Source of the DNA: Lentisphaerota bacterium
GTDB lineage: Bacteria; Verrucomicrobiota; Kiritimatiellia; UBA8416; JAFGIZ01
Direction of reading: 5' to 3'
DNA: 10,966 nucleotides
Assembly (NCBI GenBank): GCA_016929365.1
Contig: JAFGIZ010000130.1
Coordinates: forward strand, 1 to 10,966
In this document: one piece after another, positions 1 through 7,178 of the stretch
Position numbering within the stretch: position 1 is the stretch's first letter
Layout of the letters: each line of letters opens with the position of its first letter
Notes under the pieces: generated by a model
The model's database searches: none
The model's input: only the letters and a program-made list of their open reading frames with translations
Told to the model about the DNA's origin: nothing
Program-made: the position numbers and the translations under genes

Positions 1-420
1 GGCGACGGCGTCATCGAGTTTAGGTTTCTGTTCCCCCGGCCGGGCGGGGTTCAGGTTGCCGCCTCCGGAGCCCCCTCCTTGTCCCAGCGAGGCCAGCCAG
101 GCGGCAAATCCCAGGGCAAACCATTTGCCGATTTCGAAGGGCCGGAAGAGGATGCTCTTCATGCCCTGCCAGGCCGGGCCGACGGCGGCAACGCAGGAAA
201 CACCGCGCCCCGCGGCGGGTTCGGGGCCGGGCGGTGCCCAGGCCGGGGCCGCGGTTTCGAGGAGGCCGGAGACGTTGCGGGCCTCGGTCCAGTTTTCGCC
301 CATGGAGGGATGCCAGACGTAATCGTTCGGCTTCACGCGTCCTTCGCGGACCAGCCTGCGGAGGTCTTCCCGTGTGACCGGCCCGCGGGTTTCGCCCTTA
401 TCGGCGTAGTACCAGCGCAT
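1..420 (-). CDS. GYF_2-domain (DUF4339-like) membrane protein, 5' part only
   Basis: Read on the minus strand from the ATG at 420-418, the frame stays open for 140 codons to the window edge, so the C-terminus is missing. Residues 1-53 look like a GYF_2 domain: the start MRWYYADKGETRGPVT, then a basic stretch ending in VKPNDYVWHPSM and ENW. This small fold typically sits at the N-terminus of bacterial membrane proteins and is thought to bind peptides. A proline/alanine-rich linker follows (about 55-82). Residues 84-112 (WQGMKSILFRPFEIGKWF, then ALGFAAWLASLG) look like the first amphipathic/membrane segment of a polytopic domain, followed by a glycine-rich loop (QGGGSGGGN). This resembles uncharacterised membrane proteins of the PVC group. 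No Shine-Dalgarno is evident before the ATG, but the start fits the family's usual N-terminus. It is divergent from the next gene. Function is unknown; the domain call is from memory of family patterns. Confidence 0.72.
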   Translation of the reverse strand, partial: MRWYYADKGETRGPVTREDLRRLVREGRVKPNDYVWHPSMGENWTEARNVSGLLETAAPAWAPPGPEPAAGRGVSCVAAVGPAWQGMKSILFRPFEIGKWFALGFAAWLASLGQGGGSGGGNLNPARPGEQKPKLDDAVA

Positions 421-443
421 GGCGCGACATTGGCATGAAGCTA

Positions 444-473
444 TTGACGAAGGCAAGCGGGAAACGCTATGCC
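444..473 (+). promoter_or_regulatory. Possible promoter for the deoxyribosyltransferase-like gene
   Basis: TTGACG (444-449) and TATGCC (468-473) are separated by 18 nt in the 109-nt divergent spacer. The -35-like hexamer matches the sigma-70 consensus at 5 of 6 bases, while the -10-like hexamer matches only its first three. This is a pattern match only. Confidence 0.25.
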
Positions 474-517
474 ATTGGGTCAATCGCGTGAGAGGAACGG
501 ATCATGCTGGGCAGGGG

Positions 518-523
518 AAGGGA
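518..523 (+). promoter_or_regulatory. Ribosome binding site that decides the GTG start of the deoxyribosyltransferase-like gene
   Basis: AAGGGA lies 6 nt upstream of GTG 530, inside a longer purine-rich run (513-524). The in-frame ATG at 419 has no comparable site, so the GTG is preferred. Confidence 0.55.
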
Positions 524-529
524 ACGCCT

Positions 530-937
530 GTGAAGACAGTGTATTTGAGCGGACCGATCATGGATGAGCACGCGGGGCTTGCGCGTGAGTGGCGGGCGGC
601 GGCGCGAGGTCTGTTGGAACGGCAGTTTCGCATTCTGGATCCCATGCGGCGGGATTTCAAGGACCGCGAAGTGGATTCGGCGAACGAGATTGTCGAGTTT
701 GACCTGCAGGACGTGCGGGACGGCGACATCATCCTCGTGAACTACAGCAAACCGAGTATCGGGACGAGCATGGAGGTGTTCTATGCGGCGCACGATCTTG
801 GTAAATTCGTGGTCGCGTTTTCGCCGTTCGCGTTTCAGGACTGCAGTCCGTGGATGGTGCGGTACTGCACCAAGATTTTGCCGACCCTGGAAGACGCGTG
901 CCGTTACCTGACGACGCATTTTGGCGGGGAGTCTTAA
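530..937 (+). CDS. Nucleoside 2-deoxyribosyltransferase-like protein
   Basis: A 135-residue protein starting at GTG 530. An upstream in-frame ATG exists at 419, but it overlaps the start of the divergent gene and adds 37 residues of unlikely sequence. The GTG has a purine-rich ribosome site (AAGGGA, 518-523, 6 nt away) and puts the family signature at the N-terminus. Residues 5-9 are YLSGP, the nucleotide-binding strand/loop of the nucleoside deoxyribosyltransferase fold. Residues 56-71 (EFDLQDVRDGDIILVN) carry the acidic strand, and GTSMEVFYAA at 78-87 contains Glu82 at the position expected for the catalytic nucleophile. Family members swap the base of 2'-deoxynucleosides or hydrolyse the N-glycosidic bond of deoxynucleotides, in salvage or pool cleansing. 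Size fits small single-domain members (about 130-160 residues). Substrate, and transferase versus hydrolase activity, cannot be read from sequence. It is convergent with the sensor kinase. Confidence 0.78.
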   Translation: MKTVYLSGPIMDEHAGLAREWRAAARGLLERQFRILDPMRRDFKDREVDSANEIVEFDLQDVRDGDIILVNYSKPSIGTSMEVFYAAHDLGKFVVAFSPFAFQDCSPWMVRYCTKILPTLEDACRYLTTHFGGES

Positions 938-946
938 CGGCCGCAC

Positions 947-987
947 CCGTGTGCCACGCACCCGGCCGGCCCTGGACCGGCACACGG
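947..987. terminator. Inverted repeat between convergent stops, probable bidirectional terminator
   Basis: CCGTGTGCC (947-955) is the exact reverse complement of GGCACACGG (979-987). The 23-nt spacer contains the self-complementary GGCCGGCC. It sits in the 72-nt gap between the deoxyribosyltransferase-like stop (937) and the sensor kinase stop (1010), where a hairpin could end both transcripts. There is no T-tract on either side, so it is not a textbook intrinsic terminator. It may act with Rho or protect 3' ends. Confidence 0.5.
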
Positions 988-1009
988 CCTCGCCCCGGCC
1001 TCCGCCGGG

Positions 1010-3655
1010 TCAGGCCGCGTCGAGCGCCGCGGCAATTTGGGCGCGGAGCTCGGCCAGCCGGTACGGTTTGTGGACGAAGCCGGCGCGTCCGTTATGGATC
1101 CGCTGTCCGGTCGTGTCTTCTTCGTACCCGCTGCTCAAGAGAACGACGGCGTCGGTCTGAATCTCGCGGATCTGCCTGAGCGCTTCGTGCCCGTCCATGA
1201 CCGGCATCGTCACGTCCAGCACGGTGAGGACGATATCGCCGCGATGGGCGCGAAAGCGTTCCACGGCCTCGGCGCCGTTGGTTGCGGTGATGACGGAGAA
1301 GCCGAGGCGTTCCAGCATGGTCGAGGCGACGTTGCGAACGGCTTCTTCATCGTCTGCAAGCAGGACGGTTCCCGAACCGCTCCACGCCGGGACGGGGGCG
1401 GGTTCCGCGGCGGCGTCCACGGCTCGCTGGGTGGGCGGAAAGTAGAGCGTGACCCGGGTGCCCTGGCCGGGCGCGGTTTCGACCCGCAGGTCCCCCTTAT
1501 GGCTGCGCATGATTCCAATGACCGCCGCCAGGCCGAGGCCGCGGCCGGTGAACTTGGTGGTGAAGAACGGATCGAAAATACGGGCGCGGGTCTCGGCATC
1601 CATGCCGCAGCCGGTATCCGCGACGTCGAGATAGACATACTCTCCGGCCGGGTGCTGCTCTCCGAGGTAGAGGTGGGAACAGTCCGCGGCGGTCAGCGTC
1701 AGGCGGCCTGACGAGACGGTGATGACGCCGTTCGCGTCTCCGATGGCCTCGGCCGCGTTGGTCATGAGATTGATGAGTACCTGGCGGATTTGCGAGCTGT
1801 CGCCTTCGACCGGGGGCAGGTTGTGTTCGAGCGCATACCGGACGGTGACCTTCTTGGGGATAAGCACATTGAGGAGGTCGTGGGTGTCTTCCACCACCGC
1901 GCTGAGATCGAGGGGTTCAATGAGAAACCGGCCCTTGCCCGAATAGGCCAGAAGTTGACGGCACAGATCGGCGGCCTGCTTGGCGGATGATTCAATGGCT
2001 TCGATGTGCTTGCGTGCGGCGGCGGCGCCGGGCAAATCCATGAGCGCGATTTCGGCGTTGCCGAGCATGCTCATCAGCAGGTTGTTGAAATCGTGCGCGA
2101 TGCCGCCGGCCAGGATGCCCAGGCTTTCGAGCTTCTGGGTGCGCTGCATCTGGGCTTCGAGGCGCCGCCGGTCCTGCTCCGCGCGCAGGCGCGCCGTGAT
2201 GTCGGTGGATATGATAATGGCTCCTTCGGAAAACGGCGCGATGGTCACGGAGAGAAAACGGTTATGATAGGGCAGTTCGGGAAAGTCCTTCGGCTTGCCC
2301 GAGCGGATCGCCTCCATCAGTTCGCCGCGCATATCGATGGTGTGATTCCCGGCATAATCCACGTACATCGCATCCCCGTTATGGATGGGGCGGTCCCCGG
2401 AGCGGAGACGCGCCAGGTTGCTGCGTACCACGCGGCCGTCCCGGTCCACGACGACGGTTTCGACGGGGTTGTATTGAAAGAGCGCGAAGTTAAACGCTTC
2501 TTTCCGGCGCAGGTCCCGTTCGACGGCGCGCCGCCGCCGGACGGTAATGGCCAGTAGAAGCAGGGCCAGGGACTGTGCGAGCACAAACAAGAGGGTGATC
2601 AGGACGTATTTGCGGTAACGGTGAAAGATCGAGGTCGGCTTGTTGACCACCCGGGACCCGGCGGGCAAACGGGATAGCGGCATGTGGAAGCGCTGCAGCT
2701 GGTTGTAGTTGAACACCGGCCGTGTGGGATTGTCGAGAATGACGGGAATGCGGCTGACGGGTTCGCCCTTCAAGATTCTCGCGGCCATCGCCGCCGCCGT
2801 GGCGCCCTGCAGCCGGGCGCTGGTGACGACCCCGCCGACGATGCCGTAGGGGATGTGAATATCCCAGGCGGAATAGACGGGCACGGCGGCATTGTCGACC
2901 ACCAGCGCAAGGCCTTCCTGCATGGAAATATGGCGTCCATCGGGGTCGCGCATGTACTGCAGGAACAATACGGCGGCGTGCTCCTTGGGCATGTCGCGCA
3001 GCTTGCGGGCCAGGGTCTCGGGGGGCAGGTTGACGAATTCTTCGAACGTGATGCGATCCCGGAAGCGGGGCATCGCGATCCGGTATCCGCGCAGGATCTG
3101 GTCCCCGGTCACGGTTGCGTCGCTGATCACCGCCATATAGCGCAACTGGGGTTGCAGACGCAGGGCTGCAGCGAGGGTTGCCTCTATGTTATAGCGTTCG
3201 GCTACGCCCGTGATACCCGTGTGGCCGGCAATCATGGAAGGATCGTAATTGTTGATGCCGCAGAAGACGACCGGGCAGCCGGGGAAAAGCCGCTCGCGCC
3301 GGGTAAGGATGAAATCGAGCGCATTATTGTCGCACGCTATAATGAGTGCGGGAGGATCCTTTGCGTACTTGGCCCGGCAGAAGTTTTCGAGTTCGGGATA
3401 GATATCCGCGGGTGCGTGACGCTTGGTATCCATGAATTCCGTGTAGATTCGGAGCGAGATGCCGCTTTGGTTCAGCATGGAGCGAATGCCCTCGATCGTC
3501 TCGTCCGCCCAGGCGTAGCCCGCATGGTACGCGTTGAGGATCAGAACGTTGCGATAGGCGTCCGCGCGCACCGGGCAGGCGAAGAGCACAAGAACGGTAA
3601 GCGCCGTACCGCACGCGGCAAGATGCGGGTGTCCGCAGCCATGATTCATGCGCAT
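1010..3655 (-). CDS. Hybrid sensor histidine kinase with ABC-type periplasmic substrate-binding sensor, PAS and receiver domains
   Basis: An 881-residue membrane sensor. The start is ATG 3655, preceded by GGAGG with a 7-nt gap; an upstream in-frame ATG at 3706 lacks such a site. Domains in order: signal peptide (about 1-32, cleavage probably after VRA); a periplasmic ABC substrate-binding-type domain (about 34-340, with NVLILNAYHAGYAWADE and repeated ligand-pocket-like loops such as IIACDNNA and VVFCGINNY); one transmembrane helix (about 350-372); a PAS-like domain (about 385-488); HisKA with the H-box GGIAHDFNNLL (His521); HATPase_c with the N-box NLMTNAAEA, G1 DTGCGMD, F-box FDPFFTTKF and G2 GRGLGLAAV; and a C-terminal receiver (about 763-881) with the acidic pair Asp768/769, phospho-acceptor Asp814 (VLDVTMPVMDG) and Lys863 (HKPY). 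All catalytic residues are present. The ligand is unknown. No response regulator or transporter lies beside it, so its output partner is elsewhere. Confidence 0.93.
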   Translation of the reverse strand: MRMNHGCGHPHLAACGTALTVLVLFACPVRADAYRNVLILNAYHAGYAWADETIEGIRSMLNQSGISLRIYTEFMDTKRHAPADIYPELENFCRAKYAKDPPALIIACDNNALDFILTRRERLFPGCPVVFCGINNYDPSMIAGHTGITGVAERYNIEATLAAALRLQPQLRYMAVISDATVTGDQILRGYRIAMPRFRDRITFEEFVNLPPETLARKLRDMPKEHAAVLFLQYMRDPDGRHISMQEGLALVVDNAAVPVYSAWDIHIPYGIVGGVVTSARLQGATAAAMAARILKGEPVSRIPVILDNPTRPVFNYNQLQRFHMPLSRLPAGSRVVNKPTSIFHRYRKYVLITLLFVLAQSLALLLLAITVRRRRAVERDLRRKEAFNFALFQYNPVETVVVDRDGRVVRSNLARLRSGDRPIHNGDAMYVDYAGNHTIDMRGELMEAIRSGKPKDFPELPYHNRFLSVTIAPFSEGAIIISTDITARLRAEQDRRRLEAQMQRTQKLESLGILAGGIAHDFNNLLMSMLGNAEIALMDLPGAAAARKHIEAIESSAKQAADLCRQLLAYSGKGRFLIEPLDLSAVVEDTHDLLNVLIPKKVTVRYALEHNLPPVEGDSSQIRQVLINLMTNAAEAIGDANGVITVSSGRLTLTAADCSHLYLGEQHPAGEYVYLDVADTGCGMDAETRARIFDPFFTTKFTGRGLGLAAVIGIMRSHKGDLRVETAPGQGTRVTLYFPPTQRAVDAAAEPAPVPAWSGSGTVLLADDEEAVRNVASTMLERLGFSVITATNGAEAVERFRAHRGDIVLTVLDVTMPVMDGHEALRQIREIQTDAVVLLSSGYEEDTTGQRIHNGRAGFVHKPYRLAELRAQIAAALDAA

Positions 3656-3662
3656 AAAAGTG

Positions 3663-3667
3663 CCTCC
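3663..3667 (-). promoter_or_regulatory. Shine-Dalgarno of the hybrid kinase gene
   Basis: On the minus strand this reads GGAGG, 7 nt before ATG 3655. It supports that ATG over the in-frame ATG at 3706 (17 codons longer) and over the ATG two codons downstream at 3649. Confidence 0.7.
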
Positions 3668-3677
3668 GGCACGGCAA

Positions 3678-3706
3678 CCCATAGCGCCTGAGGCCTGCGG
3701 TGTCAA
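3678..3706 (-). promoter_or_regulatory. Probable sigma-70-type promoter of the hybrid kinase gene
   Basis: On the minus strand there is a perfect TTGACA (3706 to 3701), a 17-nt spacer and TATGGG (3683 to 3678). Transcription would start near 3671, giving a very short leader that still includes the GGAGG at 3667-3663. The consensus -35 and ideal spacing support it; the -10 is only half consensus. Confidence 0.45.
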
Positions 3707-3713
3707 TCAGAAG

Positions 3714-3742
3714 TTGACGCGCCGGACGGTGCGGACGACACT
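3714..3742 (+). promoter_or_regulatory. Weak candidate promoter for the lipB operon
   Basis: TTGACG (3714-3719) followed after 17 nt by GACACT (3737-3742). The -35-like hexamer is good and the -10-like hexamer poor. If used, transcription would begin near 3750 and the hairpin at 3722-3748 would overlap the promoter as DNA rather than fold in RNA. Confidence 0.22.
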
Positions 3743-3748
3743 GTCCGG
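3722..3748 (+). other. Hairpin/palindrome in the lipB leader
   Basis: CCGGACGGTG (3722-3731) pairs with CACTGTCCGG (3739-3748): ten pairs, one of them a G-U wobble (3728/3742), with a 7-nt loop CGGACGA. It lies 19 nt before the lipB GTG. It could be an RNA structure in the 5' leader or an operator for a dimeric regulator. The imperfect symmetry (wobble) slightly favours RNA. There is no T-run, so it is not an evident intrinsic terminator. Confidence 0.5.
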
Positions 3749-3750
3749 AC

Positions 3751-3771
3751 ATGAACCGGGGTGCCAGGTGA
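3751..3771 (+). other. Six-codon mini-ORF abutting the lipB start
   Basis: ATG 3751 opens a frame encoding MNRGAR and stops at TGA 3769-3771. That stop overlaps the lipB GTG (3768-3770) in a GTGA arrangement typical of translational coupling. No good ribosome site precedes the ATG, so translation is doubtful and it may be a chance ORF. Confidence 0.25.
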
Positions 3772-4445
3772 AAACGGTTGAACACAGGGCGGTACTGGAC
3801 GTCAGGGACCTGGGCCGGCGGGCATACCGGCCTGTCTTGAGCCTGCAGGAGGAGCTGGCCGTGCGGCGGCGCGCGGGAAGGATAGGGGATACCCTGATTC
3901 TTGTGGAACACGAGCCGGTGTATACACTGGGGCGGAGTGCGCGGGCCGAGCACCTGCTCCTCACGCCGGAGGCGTGCGCACAGCGCGGGATCGACGTGGT
4001 ACCTGTCGGGCGGGGCGGAGACGTGACCTATCACGGGCCCGGTCAGCTGGTCGGGTACCCGATTCTCGATCTGGGCCGGCGGGCGCGAGCCATGGGGTGG
4101 TATGTCGGCCGGCTGGAAGCGGTGTTACTGAACGTGTTGGCGGATTTCGACGTGAGGGGCAAGCGCGATGCACGGAACCGCGGTGTCTGGATCGGCAACG
4201 ACAAGGTGGCGGCGATCGGCGTGCGGATCGCGCGCGGCATAACCATGCACGGGTTTGCCTTGAACGTGCGAACGGACGAGGCGCCGTATGCGGGGATCGT
4301 ACCGTGCGGCCTGCGGGGCGCGGGGATTACGTCGCTGCACCGGCGGGTCCCGGAGATCACGCTGGAGGCGGTGAAGCCGCGCGTGGTGCAGCGGTTCCGG
4401 GAATGCTTCGGATACGACACGGGGAGTGAAGCGGATGCAGGATAG
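3768..4445 (+). CDS. lipB: Octanoyltransferase LipB (octanoyl-ACP:protein N-octanoyltransferase)
   Basis: LipB transfers octanoate from octanoyl-acyl carrier protein to the lysine of lipoyl domains (2-oxoacid dehydrogenase E2 subunits, glycine cleavage H protein) through an acyl-enzyme intermediate in the cytoplasm. From GTG 3768 the protein has 225 residues, the usual family length. Reading from an in-frame ATG at 3648 would add 40 unrelated residues and overlap the divergent kinase gene. Features: HEPVYTLGRSA (48-58), the family signature GRGGDVTYHGPGQLVGYP (81-98), the catalytic lysine in GNDKVAAIGV (Lys146) and the catalytic cysteine in IVPCGLRGAGITSL (Cys180). All active-site elements are intact. 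The ribosome site is weak. The stop overlaps the lipA start, so the two are co-translated. GTG 3729 is an alternative in-frame start. Confidence 0.96.
   Translation: MKTVEHRAVLDVRDLGRRAYRPVLSLQEELAVRRRAGRIGDTLILVEHEPVYTLGRSARAEHLLLTPEACAQRGIDVVPVGRGGDVTYHGPGQLVGYPILDLGRRARAMGWYVGRLEAVLLNVLADFDVRGKRDARNRGVWIGNDKVAAIGVRIARGITMHGFALNVRTDEAPYAGIVPCGLRGAGITSLHRRVPEITLEAVKPRVVQRFRECFGYDTGSEADAG
4421..4426 (+). promoter_or_regulatory. lipA ribosome binding site inside lipB
   Basis: GGGGAG ends 8 nt before ATG 4435 and lies within the last codons of lipB. It favours ATG 4435 over the in-frame GTG at 4426, which overlaps this site. Confidence 0.55.
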
Positions 4446-5373
4446 CCGTGCGCATGTCGGAGAGGGCAAGCCGGGTCCAGGGAAGCCGGCGTGGCTGCGC
4501 GTGCGTCTCGGGGGCGGTCCGGAGCAGGAGCGGGTCGCGAAGATCATCCGGCGTTACGGCCTGCATACCGTCTGCGAAGAAGCGCTTTGTCCGAACCGGG
4601 GCGCATGTTGGGCCAACGGGCGCGCCACGCTGATGATCCTGGGCGAGACCTGCACGCGGGCCTGTGCCTTCTGCAATGTCTCCGGCGGGCGACCGCGTCC
4701 GTGCGATCCGGACGAGCCGGCGCGCGCGGCGGAAGCGGTGGCGGCCCTGGGCCTCCGGGAGGTCGTGCTGACCTCGGTCACGCGGGACGACCTCGCGGAC
4801 GGGGGCGCGGCCGTGTGGGCGGATACGATCCGCCGCGTGCATGCCGCGGCGCCGGGCGTGCAGGTTGAAGTGCTGGTTCCCGATTTCGGCGGATCCGCGA
4901 AGGCCCTGGACGTGGTTCTGGGCGCGGGTCCGGAAGTCCTCGGGCACAACCTGGAAACCGTGCGGGCGCTGTATCCCGCGGTGCGGCCGGGCGCCGATTA
5001 TGACCGTTCGCTGGCGTTGTTGAGACGAGCCCATGAAGCCGGTTTCGTGACCAAGACCGGCATCATGGTGGGTTTGGGAGAGCGGCCGGACCAGGTATCC
5101 GAACTGATGCGCGATGCCGTTGCGGCCGGCGTGGAGATCTTTACGGCCGGGCAGTACCTGCAGCCGGCCCGGCACCATCTGCCGGTCGCGCATTACGTAT
5201 CTCCCGAGGCGTTTGCGGCCCTGGCGAAAGAGGCCCGGGCGGCCGGGTTCCAGGTCGTGACGGCCGAGCCCCTGGTGCGGAGCTCCTATTATTCCGAGGC
5301 GCAGAGCGCCTACGTGGCCCGCCGCCTGAAGGGACAAAGGACTGGACGGGCGGAGCCCGGGGCGATACAGTAG
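4435..5373 (+). CDS. lipA: Lipoyl synthase LipA (radical SAM)
   Basis: LipA inserts two sulfur atoms at C6 and C8 of protein-bound octanoyl groups by radical SAM chemistry, completing lipoate after LipB. The protein has 312 residues, normal for the family. The auxiliary cluster ligands are in CEEALCPNRGAC (Cys47, 52, 58; CX4CX5C). The radical SAM cluster ligands are in CTRACAFC (Cys73, 77, 80; CX3CX2C). The TSVTRDDLADGGA motif (113-125), GHNLETV (170-176), KTGIMVGLGE (207-216), QYLQP (240-244) and the C-terminal VRSSYYSE (281-288), which supplies the conserved serine ligand of the auxiliary cluster, are all present. The gene overlaps lipB by 11 nt and has a ribosome site inside it, so the products are probably made together. 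Confidence 0.97.
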   Translation: MQDSRAHVGEGKPGPGKPAWLRVRLGGGPEQERVAKIIRRYGLHTVCEEALCPNRGACWANGRATLMILGETCTRACAFCNVSGGRPRPCDPDEPARAAEAVAALGLREVVLTSVTRDDLADGGAAVWADTIRRVHAAAPGVQVEVLVPDFGGSAKALDVVLGAGPEVLGHNLETVRALYPAVRPGADYDRSLALLRRAHEAGFVTKTGIMVGLGERPDQVSELMRDAVAAGVEIFTAGQYLQPARHHLPVAHYVSPEAFAALAKEARAAGFQVVTAEPLVRSSYYSEAQSAYVARRLKGQRTGRAEPGAIQ

Positions 5374-5383
5374 CCGGCCCAGG

Positions 5384-5716
5384 ATGAGAGCAACGCGCGC
5401 AAACAGGTATTGCCGGAGGGCGGGATGCATGCTCCTGCTGCTCGGGGTGCTGGCTTCGGGAGGCTGCCGCTGGGCGGACAGGCGGGCGGTTTACCGTGTC
5501 GCGGCGGAGACGGTGCGGGCCGCCGTGAATCGCCCGGATGCCGTAGAGGTCGCCGGTCCCGGCGAGGCAGCGTTTTTTATCAACAAGAACGCCGCTTGCG
5601 TCGAGCTGCCGTATACGAGCGTGGCCGCCGACGGGCGCCGCGTCGAGGGCGTTTACGTGGTCTGGTGCAAACGGATTGCGCGGCGCTGGGAATTCGATCG
5701 GGCGTTCAGGAAATAG
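5384..5716 (+). CDS. Small putative lipoprotein or secreted protein of unknown function
   Basis: A 110-residue protein I do not recognise. The N-terminus has an arginine-rich n-region, a hydrophobic core MLLLLGVLAS (16-25) and a cysteine at 28 in LASGGC. The lipobox is imperfect because position -3 is Ser rather than Leu, so lipidation is plausible but not certain. The mature part (about 29-110) has a helical-looking segment (RRAVYRVAAETVRAAVN), then beta-like strands with EAAFFINKNAACVELPYTSV and VEGVYVVWCKRIARRWEF. Cys72 and Cys95 could form a disulfide. ATG 5384 gives a normal charged signal sequence but a poor ribosome site. ATG 5429 has GGAGGG (5415-5420) 8 nt upstream but would leave an uncharged n-region. 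The gene lies 10 nt after lipA and 15 nt before asnS, so it is surely co-transcribed. Confidence 0.68.
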   Translation: MRATRANRYCRRAGCMLLLLGVLASGGCRWADRRAVYRVAAETVRAAVNRPDAVEVAGPGEAAFFINKNAACVELPYTSVAADGRRVEGVYVVWCKRIARRWEFDRAFRK

Positions 5717-5731
5717 GCTCCGCGGCAGGTT

Positions 5732-7126
<1,395 letters not shown>

Positions 7127-7165
7127 CGGTTCCACGGGAGGGGCGCCTGAGGGCAGGCAACACGC

Positions 7166-7173
7166 GGGAGGAG
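7166..7173 (+). promoter_or_regulatory. asnA Shine-Dalgarno
   Basis: GGGAGGAG lies 5 nt before ATG 7179. It decides the start of asnA over the in-frame ATGs at 7188 and 7197 and over the upstream in-frame ATG at 7017, which lies inside asnS. Confidence 0.65.
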
Positions 7174-7178
7174 CGGGA

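Noticed and set aside
79..438. Plus-strand frames in the first 440 bases
   Set aside because: They are antisense to the minus-strand GYF_2 protein, whose reading is much more protein-like.
2684..3691. Long plus-strand open frame (335 codons) opposite the sensor domain of the hybrid kinase
   Set aside because: It mirrors the kinase in an antisense frame, has no recognisable domain, and the opposite strand has a complete multi-domain protein. High-GC codon bias explains open antisense frames.
3648..3767. 40-residue N-terminal extension of LipB
   Set aside because: It would overlap the divergent kinase start and precede the normal LipB N-terminus; GTG 3768 gives the standard length.
4357..5430. 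Minus-strand frame of 357 codons opposite lipA
   Set aside because: No domain-like sequence; lipA on the other strand has all cluster-binding cysteines in place.
7127..7178. Possible attenuator or T-box in the asnS-asnA gap
   Set aside because: Only 52 nt with a weak 4-bp stem (GCCT/AGGC) and two purine-rich stretches; too short for a T-box and no terminator structure.
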